A stretch of DNA of 34,564 nucleotides from the NCBI GenBank assembly GCA_020029475.1, contig JAIBJG010000011.1, positions 1 to 34,564 on the forward strand, written 5' to 3'. Position numbers and translations under genes: made by a program. The number at the start of each line of letters is the position of its first letter. Within the stretch, counting starts at the first letter, position 1. The notes beneath the pieces are model-generated. The model searched no databases, was not told where the DNA came from, and saw nothing but the letters and a program-made list of their open reading frames with translations. Source of the DNA: Methanobacteriota archaeon (lineage in GTDB: Archaea > Thermoplasmatota > Thermoplasmata > RBG-16-68-12). Of the stretch, positions 16,101 to 22,420 are shown in pieces.

Positions 16101-16276
16101 GACGCGGTCGCCGTGTGCCAGGTGATGACCGCCGTCGATGGGTTGTTCATGTAGCTCAGACGGATCGCCCTCGGTGGGTTCGGTCCGAACGTCGTCACGG
16201 CGGCGGAGGCGACGGACGCTGACAGGCCCAAGGCAATGCACGCAAAAAGCGCAATCAAGACGATGGCGTAACGCAC
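13073..16276 (-). CDS. Secreted purple acid phosphatase-like protein with duplicated Ig/DNRLRE modules
   Basis: A 1067-residue exported protein with a signal peptide at 1-26. A fibronectin-like purple acid phosphatase N-domain (about 34-125) precedes a metallophosphoesterase domain (about 134-425). All five metal motifs are present: GDFG at Asp141, GDLWY with Asp169 and Tyr172, GNHE (200-203), His291 in VMQH, and HDH (332-334). Then come two tandem modules of about 285 residues, each an Ig-like domain plus a DNRLRE-type beta domain (about 527-704 and 814-991). It probably releases phosphate from extracellular esters, with the modules giving reach or surface attachment. The start is GTG 16276. 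There is no C-terminal anchor. The last 16 or so residues (GIRTPVRGSEGL is the end) are encoded antisense to tRNA-Arg, so the native C-terminus may have been altered. Confidence 0.88.
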   Translation of the reverse strand: MRYAIVLIALFACIALGLSASVASAAVTTFGPNPPRAIRLSYMNNPSTAVITWHTATASTSRVDWGPSPGPHYAFSMTGTDFVSPGGNTFLHTATLTGLTPSTTYYYRVGDAAMNSWAGEGTFRSAPSPDGTESFTFAAAGDFGDSTTTQTTSNAIAAANPDLVLLLGDLWYSTAEGTIRNVFNKWQAFSQSAFTMAVPGNHEFLDPTINVYCAFVIQPGNERTYAFTYGNAYFVAIDWGAAAESTTDGVDGAPNNCTGVEGNSAIRSWVDDRLAAANSDPKIKWKIVMQHYPCYLTDNGASSTTCPDGTGSPDQIEDIFVARGVDFVLTAHDHTYGRTHPVRFNTPTQTGSSYADPGAPMYFVIGTGGRPSTASCKSAPYIAVCRAAVASGGYGKFVVGPNTVAFQFVDNTAGVVDSFTLTKGPVTDYQVSVNPGSIRMGRSESASAAIQVTGFSASTVTLGQMGCPTDATCTFSPASGIPNFGSTLTITTSASTPLGAFPITIQATNATQTKTATLGLEVSTQSTRTFARGDGGAHSETDDTYLYSGSPGTNYGTSTKLYVDASGCNASGTVCKFLMKFPDIIGGAPDQVLPSSTINSATLEITVTDAGGPQNVKQVTETWSELDATWNSFAVPGSPGAKPRATSFTPGTTGRISVDITSIVQAWAVGEANHGILVDSTDTNGADYDSSESARPPKLTVTFSPPAGPQLFDFSVSVNPSTGSVAPGGSATPIVTASLLSGSPEPVGFTCTGLPTEGTCTFTPQTCSPTCTSATTISTAPDTPVGTYAITITGSNGTLTRSTTYTLTVSNSATVSFQKGDGGAYSETDDTYIYSGSPGTNYGTQTALYVDASGCIASGTICKFLMKFPDIIGGNSGQIPPGATIVKGTIEFTITDKGGAQNVHQATEGWGELTATWNSFIIPGSPGAKPTATTFTPTTTGRISVDITTIVQAWAAGEANHGILVDSTNTDGADYASSESSNRPKLIVTYEIPTGPAGIHSPEAEEESPSGNGTPTEPLGLMPASFQSSIDCRTEAGVGEGRALLRSIGDRDGHAGIRTPVRGSEGL
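13304..13837 (-). repeat. DNRLRE module, copy 2 of an internal duplication
   Basis: Encodes residues about 814-991 of the phosphatase-like protein. It is the closer-to-C-terminus copy of the segment at 14165-14698, with long stretches of identical protein sequence (for example CKFLMKFPDIIGG and TTGRISVDIT) and near-identical DNA. Confidence 0.8.
14165..14698 (-). repeat. DNRLRE module, copy 1 of an internal duplication
   Basis: Encodes residues about 527-704 of the phosphatase-like protein. It is offset from the second copy by 861 bp (287 codons), so the duplicated unit was an Ig-like domain plus DNRLRE domain and kept the reading frame. Confidence 0.8.
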
Positions 16277-16610
16277 AACCCCTTCCCCCTCTCTCGTTAC
16301 CCCTCACCGGACGCGTAATCGACGATTGAATGTCCGCGGGACGGAAACTGTCGCCGCATCGACCGACTCCGCTTTCAACCTTTTGGGACGCCGCGGTTTG
16401 TCGTTCGAGATTGGAACGCTTTTTGCTCTTCTCCCTTGAGCGCGTGATACCTCGGCGACGTCGGCGTGTCTCCGAAAGGCGGGTTCCGATGAGCAGGACG
16501 ACGATCCTGTTTTCAGCACGCTCGGGTGGGATGGCGGGGCGCGTGTGCGGTTCCCCACGGACTCCCTGCCAAAGCCTCCTCGTATAGATCGCGCCGATTC
16601 CCTGACCGGT
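16277..16610. other. Intergenic region, 334 bp
   Basis: No reading frame with neighbour-like codon use, no tRNA fold and no repeat was found. GC is lower than in flanking genes and there are T-rich runs (for example around 16420-16432) that could end transcription of the small gene to the right or hold the promoter of the phosphatase gene. Nothing specific can be assigned. Confidence 0.5.
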
Positions 16611-16913
16611 TCACCGGACCCCCGCGCGCTGTCTCCCCAGTCCGATCAGGCAGGTCCCGACCCCCGGGCCGAACATCAGCCACCCGATTCCGATGAGGAT
16701 CCAATACACGTCCGTCGGGATGAGCCATCCGATTCCGACGATGAGCCCCCCGACGGTCGAGAGGGTCCCCCCGATGGACAGGAGCGGGTCCAGGGCCGGC
16801 GGGGGGCGTGGGTACCCGTACGGGCCTCCCGGGAATCCTGTGTACGGGGGATACGGAATTCCCGTCGTCGTGGGCGGGTATTGGGGACCCGCGCCGAACG
16901 GAGGTGCGACCAT
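16611..16913 (-). CDS. Small proline-rich membrane protein (100 aa)
   Basis: The N-terminal 40 residues are rich in Pro, Gly and Tyr (PQYPPTTT, YPPYTGFPGGPYGYP). Two hydrophobic, Gly-rich helices follow, at about 44-63 and 69-91, containing two GIGWL repeats. The layout is a flexible, probably cytoplasmic tail on a membrane hairpin, common in archaeal and bacterial small membrane proteins with SPOR/DUF4870-like or unknown roles. The ATG at 16913 fits. It diverges from the thiolase gene with a 110-bp gap. No function is assigned. Confidence 0.6.
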   Translation of the reverse strand: MVAPPFGAGPQYPPTTTGIPYPPYTGFPGGPYGYPRPPPALDPLLSIGGTLSTVGGLIVGIGWLIPTDVYWILIGIGWLMFGPGVGTCLIGLGRQRAGVR

Positions 16914-16981
16914 GGTTCCCCATCCACGGATCCCTCTTGGACCTATCGCGCGGATGTAGCGGCGCCGGACGAGGCAACACG

Positions 16982-16990
16982 CTTATTATC
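16982..16990 (+). promoter_or_regulatory. TATA-like box for the thiolase gene
   Basis: CTTATTATC is an AT-rich block in a GC-rich gap, centred near 16986. A transcript would start near 17012, upstream of the GTG at 17024 but downstream of another in-frame GTG at 17000, which helps choose the start. Confidence 0.55.
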
Positions 16991-17023
16991 GTCCGGGCCG
17001 TGATTCCTCTCGTTGGTGGGTCC

Positions 17024-18193
17024 GTGACGGACGTCGTGATCGGGAGCGCGTGCCGCACGCCGATCGGCAAGTATGGGCGCGCCCTCCGGAACGTGGAGGC
17101 CGTGAAGCTCGGGTCCATCGCGATCGCGGAGGCGGTGAACCGCGCGGGCATCCACGGCAGCGACGTCGACGAGGTGATCATGGGGAACGTGATCAGCGCG
17201 GGCCTCGGGCAGGCCCCCGCACGCCAGGCGATGCTCCTCGCGGGCCTCCCAGACCGGATTGGCGCGGTCACCGTGAACAAGGTGTGCGCGAGCGGGATGA
17301 AGTCCGTCGCAATCGCGCGGGACGCGATCCTCGCGGGGTCCGGCGATGTGATCGTGGCGGGCGGGATGGAGTCGATGAGCCGCGCGCCGTACCTCGTGAA
17401 GGAGGCGCGCTGGGGGATCGGCTACAACCACGTCCAGTTCCTGGACGCCATGGTCCACGACGGGCTCTGGGACGTGTACAACCAGATCCACATGGGGGTG
17501 ACGGGGGAGATCGTCTCCGAGCGATTCAAGGTGACCCGCGAGGAGCAGGACAGGTTCGCCCTCGAGAGCCACCATCGCGCGCTGAAGGCGATCAACGAGG
17601 GGAAGTTCAAGGCGGAGATCGTCCCGGTGGACGTCCCGGGGCACGGCGTGTTCGACACGGACGAGGGCGTCCGTGCGGACACGTCCCTCGACAAGCTCGC
17701 GGGGCTCCCGCCCGTGTTCAAGGAAGGAGGTCTCGTCACCGCGGGGAACGCGAGCCAGCTCAGCGACGGGGCCGCGGCCCTCGTCGTGATGTCCCAGGCG
17801 GCCGCTGAGAAGCACGGATTGAAGCCGCTCGCCCGGATCGTAGACTACGCGACGAGCGGCACGCGGCCGGAGTGGGTGATGGAGGCTCCGATCCCCGCGG
17901 TCCGCAAGCTCCTGAAGAAGACCGGGCTCACGATCGATGACATCGATCTCTTCGAGCACAACGAGGCGTACGCGGCCGCGACGGTCGCGGTCGCGAGGGA
18001 GCTCGGGATCCCGTCCGACCGGCTGAACGTCCACGGGGGCGCGGTCGCCCTCGGCCATCCGCTCGGGTGCACGGGCGCCCGGATCCTCGCGACCCTGGTG
18101 TACGCGATGAAGGACCGCGGGGCGAAGCGGGGTCTCGCGACCCTCTGCCTCGGCGGCGGGAACGCGATGGCGATGATCCTCGAGCGGCCCTAG
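17024..18193 (+). CDS. Acetyl-CoA C-acetyltransferase (thiolase)
   Basis: A 389-residue type II thiolase that joins two acetyl-CoA to acetoacetyl-CoA or cleaves 3-ketoacyl-CoA. The nucleophile is Cys88 in NKVCASGMKS. Asn313 is in EHNEAYAAA, His345 in ALGHPLGCTGAR, and the acid/base Cys375 in CLGGGNAM. It has the complete catalytic set of degradative/biosynthetic thiolases rather than the shorter archaeal SCP-x type often linked to HMG-CoA synthesis. The GTG at 17024 gives the canonical start TDVVIGSACRTPIG. With the 3-hydroxyacyl-CoA dehydrogenase 0.9 kb downstream it suggests beta-oxidation or C4 (3-hydroxybutyrate) metabolism. Confidence 0.94.
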   Translation: MTDVVIGSACRTPIGKYGRALRNVEAVKLGSIAIAEAVNRAGIHGSDVDEVIMGNVISAGLGQAPARQAMLLAGLPDRIGAVTVNKVCASGMKSVAIARDAILAGSGDVIVAGGMESMSRAPYLVKEARWGIGYNHVQFLDAMVHDGLWDVYNQIHMGVTGEIVSERFKVTREEQDRFALESHHRALKAINEGKFKAEIVPVDVPGHGVFDTDEGVRADTSLDKLAGLPPVFKEGGLVTAGNASQLSDGAAALVVMSQAAAEKHGLKPLARIVDYATSGTRPEWVMEAPIPAVRKLLKKTGLTIDDIDLFEHNEAYAAATVAVARELGIPSDRLNVHGGAVALGHPLGCTGARILATLVYAMKDRGAKRGLATLCLGGGNAMAMILERP

Positions 18194-18243
18194 TCCGGAA
18201 CGGACGCGGAACCCTTTTCCCCTCCCCGGGCGTCCCCGCGACC

Positions 18244-19071
18244 GTGTGGGGGTACAATGTCCTCCGGTGTCCCGCGTGCGGAGCCGGGGTGGGTCCGGAC
18301 TTCGCGTTCTGCCATGTCTGCGGTGCGCCCCTCCGCCCGGTGTCTCCGTGGGGCCCGCCCCCTGCCCTCTACCCGCCGCCCCCTGCCCTCTACCCGCCGC
18401 CCCCTGCACCGGCGCGCGTCGTCTGGGGGGCCCGGACGAAGCGGGGCATCGCGCTCACTCTGATTGCCCTCGTCCTCCTGTGGATCCCGAACGTGACGAT
18501 CCTCGGGGCGGTCTTCCTCTCCGTCGGCTCCATCCTGATCTTCTGGGACCGGCACGCCTTTCCCCCCGTCCACCGGCGCGCGGTGGCGGTCGCGTACCTC
18601 CTGTTCTGGGTCGCCGCCGCGGGATATGTGATTGCGTTCGTGGCGTTCGTCTCCACCGCGTACACAGGGTGGCTGAACCGCGGGATGCTGAACGATCTCC
18701 TGCCGATGACCGTCCTCTTCATCTGGATTTCGACGGTCCCGACGGAGCTCCTCGTCGTCGCGATCGCGCTCCAAGTCCAGAACCTCCTGCCGCCCGGCCT
18801 GCGGAAGCAGGTCCCCTGGGCCGTGCTCGCCCTCGGGGGCCTCGTCGTCCTCGCGACCCTCCTCGCGTTCTGGGACGTCGCGCCCGGCCTCGGGTCCGAG
18901 CCGATCCGGATGTCCTCCGTCCTCGGAATCCTGAACCGGGTCTCCATCGCCCGCCTCGTTGAGGGACCCGGGTTCGCCTGGGTCGCGTATCTGTACTACC
19001 GCGCGTACGGGACGGTCGTCCCGAAGACATCCAAAGCGGGGGAGCCGACACCCTCGATCCCGGGCCCGTGA
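18244..19071 (+). CDS. Zinc-ribbon membrane protein with about six TM segments
   Basis: A 275-residue protein starting at GTG 18244. A zinc ribbon (Cys9, Cys12, Cys23 and Cys26, in RCPACG and CHVCG) is followed by a Pro/Tyr linker made partly of a 7-residue repeat (PALYPPP). Then come roughly six hydrophobic helices (about 68-82, 84-101, 113-138, 151-178, 188-208 and a weak one near 240-252). This ribbon-linker-membrane layout is common in archaea, but the role is unknown. It sits between two acyl-CoA enzyme genes in the same direction, 50 bp from each, so co-transcription is possible without implying a shared function. Confidence 0.7.
   Translation: MWGYNVLRCPACGAGVGPDFAFCHVCGAPLRPVSPWGPPPALYPPPPALYPPPPAPARVVWGARTKRGIALTLIALVLLWIPNVTILGAVFLSVGSILIFWDRHAFPPVHRRAVAVAYLLFWVAAAGYVIAFVAFVSTAYTGWLNRGMLNDLLPMTVLFIWISTVPTELLVVAIALQVQNLLPPGLRKQVPWAVLALGGLVVLATLLAFWDVAPGLGSEPIRMSSVLGILNRVSIARLVEGPGFAWVAYLYYRAYGTVVPKTSKAGEPTPSIPGP
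18361..18407 (+). repeat. 21-bp tandem repeat in a coding linker
   Basis: Two perfect copies of a 21-bp unit (18361-18381 and 18382-18402) plus the start of a third encode the PALYPPP linker of the zinc-ribbon membrane protein. Being a multiple of three, copy changes keep the frame. Confidence 0.85.
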
Positions 19072-19086
19072 GCCGCCCCCGCCAAG

Positions 19087-19095
19087 TCAAATACG
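19087..19095 (+). promoter_or_regulatory. TATA-like box for the 3-hydroxyacyl-CoA dehydrogenase gene
   Basis: TCAAATACG, centred about 27 bp before the ATG at 19118. This implies its own leaderless transcript even though the upstream gene ends only 46 bp away. Confidence 0.5.
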
Positions 19096-19117
19096 GGCCG
19101 CCTCCTTCCCGCCATCG

Positions 19118-19969
19118 ATGCCCATCCAGAAGATCGGCGTCCTCGGGGCGGGCCAGATGGGCGCGGGGATTGCCCAGGTCGCCGCCCTCGCCGGGTTCGA
19201 GGTGGTGATGCGGGACGTCGAGGACCGGTTCCTCCTGAAGGGCCTCTCCGCGATTGACCAGGGCCTCGCGAAGGCGGTGGAGAAAGGGAAGGCCACCGAC
19301 GACGCTCGCCGGGCCGCCCGGGGCCGCATCCGCCCGACGACCCGCCTGGACGAGGCGGCGCATTGCGACCTGATCATCGAGGCGATCCCGGAGGACGCCG
19401 CCCTGAAGAAGCAGGTGTTCGCCGAGCTCGACAAGAAGGCCGCGGGCCACGTGATCTTCGCGAGCAACACGTCGTCGATCTCGATCACGGAGCTTGCCGC
19501 CGCGACCTCGCGGCCGGACCGGTTCATCGGCCTGCACTTTTTCAACCCCGTCCCGGTGATGAAGCTCGTCGAGGTCGTGCGGGGGCTCCACACGAGCGAC
19601 GCGACCCTGAAGGCGTGCCTCGAGCTGTGCGAGCGCCTGGGGAAGACGCCCGTGGAGGTCCACGACTTCCCGGGATTCGTCTCGAACCGGATCCTGATGC
19701 CGATGGTCAACGAGGCGGTGTTCGCCCTCCAGGACGGCGTCGCGACGAAGGAGGCGATCGACGCGGTGATGAAGCTCGGGATGAACCACCCGATGGGCCC
19801 GCTCGAGCTCGCGGACTTCATCGGGCTCGACACATGCCTCCAGATCATGGAGGTCCTGTACCACGGGTTCCGGGACCCGAAGTACCGCCCCGCCCCGCTG
19901 TTGCGGAAGATGGTCTCCGCGGGCCTCCTCGGGCGGAAGTCCGGCCGCGGGTTCTACGAATACAAGTGA
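19118..19969 (+). CDS. 3-hydroxyacyl-CoA (3-hydroxybutyryl-CoA) dehydrogenase
   Basis: A 283-residue NAD(P)-dependent enzyme that interconverts 3-hydroxyacyl-CoA and 3-ketoacyl-CoA. The Rossmann motif is [11 protein letters not shown] (7-17). The catalytic His140 lies in [15 protein letters not shown] and is paired with Glu152. Asn190 is in GFVSNRI, and the C-terminal dimer domain holds [16 protein letters not shown] and ends GRGFYEYK. This is the short, single-function form without a fused enoyl-CoA hydratase, as in butyryl-CoA and 3-hydroxybutyrate pathways. It lies close to a thiolase. Cofactor preference was not assessed. It converges on the Big_5 surface protein gene with 3 bp between the coding ends. 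Confidence 0.94.
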   Translation: MPIQKIGVLGAGQMGAGIAQVAALAGFEVVMRDVEDRFLLKGLSAIDQGLAKAVEKGKATDDARRAARGRIRPTTRLDEAAHCDLIIEAIPEDAALKKQVFAELDKKAAGHVIFASNTSSISITELAAATSRPDRFIGLHFFNPVPVMKLVEVVRGLHTSDATLKACLELCERLGKTPVEVHDFPGFVSNRILMPMVNEAVFALQDGVATKEAIDAVMKLGMNHPMGPLELADFIGLDTCLQIMEVLYHGFRDPKYRPAPLLRKMVSAGLLGRKSGRGFYEYK

Positions 19970-19972
19970 GCG

Positions 19973-22228
19973 TCAGGGGACCTTCGGAGGGGCCTTCCCC
20001 GGCTCCATGACGACGACCCGCGCGGGCGTCCACGTCTCGTAGTGGTCGCCGGGCCGTCCCCGGCGGCGCCGGAGCCACATCGCGATCAGGAGGACGACGA
20101 GGATGGCCGCCCCGACCGTCGCCCAGAGGGTCGCCTCAATCGCGGGAGAGGCGGGACGTTCCATCACGATTGTCCCAATGGCGCCCTTGCCCGGGTCGAT
20201 GGTCTGGGAGCGCGTGGCCGTCAGGTACCCTTCACGGGAGACCGTGAGCGTGTACGTCCCCTGCTCCACGGCGTCGAAGGAGAACACGCCGAGTTCGTCC
20301 GACACGACGGAGAACCCGTTCAGCCGGACGAGGGCGCCGGTGACCCCGGCGTTCGCCGGGTCGGTCACCCGCCCCCACACGCGACCCCGCCACGATTCCG
20401 TCGTGAATGCGATTGTCTTGGACTGGGGGAGCGGGTTCCCCGCTAGGTCCTTCGCACCGGCGAAGACGAGGATCGCGTACTGGCTGCGGTACGCCATCGG
20501 GGCCGTCGTCGCGACCTCCAGGGTCGCGTCGTTCGGCCAGCGGTAGTCCCGCAGGGAGGCCCCGGGCGTGATCTCTACGGCTTCCTCGACGCTCGTGCGG
20601 TTCATCGCCTCGCTGAAGATGATCGTGATCCGCGCGTTCCGGCTCACGTTCCGCTGCCCGTCGAACGGAGAGGTGGATACGATTCCCGGCAGGGTCGTGT
20701 CCGGCTGGCTCGCGGTCGTGAAGCTCCACGTCTCGCTCGCTCCCCCGTTCAACGGATTCCCCGCGCCGTCCCTCGCCTCGGGGCCCGCGATGGTGACCGT
20801 GTATCGAGCCCCGTACGCGAGGGCGGAGGAAGGGAGGAACACGAAGGTTGTGTTCGCGAACCACCAGCGCCTCGCCCCGTCCATGGCTCTGTATGTCCGG
20901 ACCCCGTCCGTGTAGGAGAACGAGGACTCCACGGATGTCGGGTCCATCGGTTCGCTGAAGTCGACGTTGATCGACGTTGCGGGGTACACACTCTGGGCGC
21001 CGTCGTCCGGATATCGACGCACGACGGTCGGAGCCATCGCGTCCATCGTTTCCGTCTGGAACGTCACGCGGACGTCATCCGCCGGCGAGCCCACCGAGGT
21101 CCCGTTCCCGTCTCCATCGAGGTGGAGGCCCTCCCGGTCCGTCGCGAGTTCCGACGAGACCACCAGGGCGTACGGACTCGAGGTCGCCAGGTTCGGGTAC
21201 GGGTTGAACACGTAGGTGTCGGAAGGGAACCGGGTCCCGATGAGATCGCTCACCCCGTCGGCGAAGGTCAGGTTCCTCCCGCCGGGACCCACCAGGGTGA
21301 GGGCGCAACCCACGCACCCGGACATCGACTTGCTGAACTGGACGCGGATCGAGGTGGACACGGAGACGTCCATCTCGCCAGGGAGCGGGGTCGTCGAGAG
21401 GACGGTCGGCGGGCGGGGGTCCGCTACGATGAAGAAGGTCCAATCGAACGCCCCCCCGGCGTGACCGTCGCCATCCCCGTCGAGGAGGTCTCCGTCGAGG
21501 TCCTTCGTGCCGTCGAAGAGGTATCCGCTGATCCGGCCCCCGGAGGGAAACTCGAGACGCGGGCCGAACCAGAACGTGTCGTCCGGGGCGGAGGTGGAGG
21601 TCCAGCTCGCGGACCCGTCCGCAACGTTGGAGAGGAGGTATCCATCCGTGTAGTGGAAGGCGCCCTCTACGGAGTCCGTGTCCATCGACTCCGAGAAGAC
21701 GATCCGGATCGATGCGTCCGTCGGTGCGGTCCCGCCCGACGCGGGCGACGTCGAGAGGACGCGGGGCGGGGGCGGTGCCGCGGTCTCGAAGAACCAGGCA
21801 AGGCAGTCCCAGAATCCTGGGGGCCCGATCGCGCAGGGCTCCCCGCCGACGCCGTTCCGGTTCTGGTCGAGGCGGTTCCCCGACGGATCCCGTGCCGTCG
21901 TGTCGAACGTCACGTTGTACCGGGTCCCGGACCGGAGGAGCGTCGCGGGGACGAAGGCGGACGTGTTCCGCGCCTGGTCGTGCGTCCACGTGCCCTCCGA
22001 GTAGACGAGGACGCCGTCCGTGTACCGGAACGAGCCCGGGATGGACGCCCAGTCCATCCCCTCGCTCCACGCGACGAGGATTCCCGTGTCCACGGGGACG
22101 CCCGTCCCCGTCGGTCCCCAGCCCACCGCCCAGGGCGGGGTGGCGTCCGCGGCCCGGGCGAGGGTCGGCGCAATCGTGAGCGCCCCGAGGACCAGCACGA
22201 CGACGAGCGGAACGCCTCGGGACATCAT
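19973..22228 (-). CDS. Cell-surface protein with five Big_5 (Ig-like) repeats and a C-terminal anchor
   Basis: A 751-residue exported protein with a signal peptide in the first 27 residues. Five Big_5 (SbsA-type) Ig-like repeats follow, each with the core FSE/FSK.M after a proline-rich strand (for example IVFSESMD, VQFSKSMS, VDFSEPMD and IIFSEAMN). Acidic Gly/Asp loops between repeats 2 and 3 and around repeat 3 look calcium-binding (DLDGDLLDGDGDGH). Next is a carboxypeptidase-regulatory-like beta domain (GRVWGRVTDP..., EGYLTATR), one membrane helix (AILVVLLIAMWL) and a basic cytoplasmic tail. It is probably a structural or adhesive envelope protein. I place the start at ATG 22228 (or 22225) because a TATA-like box lies 27 bp upstream; the longer frame to 22306 would start before that box. 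Confidence 0.85.
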   Translation of the reverse strand: MMSRGVPLVVVLVLGALTIAPTLARAADATPPWAVGWGPTGTGVPVDTGILVAWSEGMDWASIPGSFRYTDGVLVYSEGTWTHDQARNTSAFVPATLLRSGTRYNVTFDTTARDPSGNRLDQNRNGVGGEPCAIGPPGFWDCLAWFFETAAPPPPRVLSTSPASGGTAPTDASIRIVFSESMDTDSVEGAFHYTDGYLLSNVADGSASWTSTSAPDDTFWFGPRLEFPSGGRISGYLFDGTKDLDGDLLDGDGDGHAGGAFDWTFFIVADPRPPTVLSTTPLPGEMDVSVSTSIRVQFSKSMSGCVGCALTLVGPGGRNLTFADGVSDLIGTRFPSDTYVFNPYPNLATSSPYALVVSSELATDREGLHLDGDGNGTSVGSPADDVRVTFQTETMDAMAPTVVRRYPDDGAQSVYPATSINVDFSEPMDPTSVESSFSYTDGVRTYRAMDGARRWWFANTTFVFLPSSALAYGARYTVTIAGPEARDGAGNPLNGGASETWSFTTASQPDTTLPGIVSTSPFDGQRNVSRNARITIIFSEAMNRTSVEEAVEITPGASLRDYRWPNDATLEVATTAPMAYRSQYAILVFAGAKDLAGNPLPQSKTIAFTTESWRGRVWGRVTDPANAGVTGALVRLNGFSVVSDELGVFSFDAVEQGTYTLTVSREGYLTATRSQTIDPGKGAIGTIVMERPASPAIEATLWATVGAAILVVLLIAMWLRRRRGRPGDHYETWTPARVVVMEPGKAPPKVP

Positions 22229-22250
22229 GGGGCACCTGGGAAACGGGACC

Positions 22251-22258
22251 ATTTTATC
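22251..22258 (-). promoter_or_regulatory. TATA-like box for the Big_5 surface protein
   Basis: Reads GATAAAAT on the minus strand, 27 bp before the ATG at 22228. A second AT-rich element (CATTTATACG on the minus strand, 22267-22276) lies just upstream and could serve either strand. Confidence 0.5.
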
Positions 22259-22372
22259 ATGGAGAGCGTATAAATGATTATTGGGCCTCCCGTCAAATCC
22301 TGACACGGAGTCCTCGCCCCCCCGCGTCGCGTTTTCGGAGCCCCGCCCCCAAAGCTCTTGTAGGCCCTGCGG

Positions 22373-22380
22373 CTATACTT
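22373..22380 (+). promoter_or_regulatory. Probable TATA-like box for the lhr gene
   Basis: CTATACTT, centred about 45 bp before the ATG at 22421. The usual spacing in this window is 25-34 bp; the excess is close to the 16-bp tandem duplication lying between box and start. Confidence 0.45.
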
Positions 22381-22386
22381 CGCGAT

Positions 22387-22418
22387 TTCTCACAGGCTCT
22401 AGTTCTCACAGGCTCTAG
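22387..22418 (+). repeat. Perfect 16-bp tandem duplication before lhr
   Basis: TTCTCACAGGCTCTAG occurs twice head to tail (22387-22402 and 22403-22418), ending 2 bp before the lhr ATG. There is no mismatch between copies, so the duplication is recent or maintained. Confidence 0.95.
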
Positions 22419-22420
22419 GG

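Noticed and set aside
16304-16587. Two overlapping small frames (about 84-85 codons) on opposite strands
   Set aside because: Neither has neighbour-like codon bias, a hydrophobic or domain pattern, or a convincing promoter; treated as intergenic.
18361-18407. Possible CRISPR-like repeat
   Set aside because: The units are directly adjacent without spacers and encode an in-frame PALYPPP linker.
22229-22306. N-terminal extension of the Big_5 protein to a start at 22306
   Set aside because: Two TATA-like boxes lie inside the extension and the signal peptide begins cleanly at 22228, so the extension is probably untranslated.
22387-22418. Target-site duplication of an insertion element
   Set aside because: The two 16-bp copies are adjacent with nothing between them, so no element is present; simple tandem duplication is more likely.
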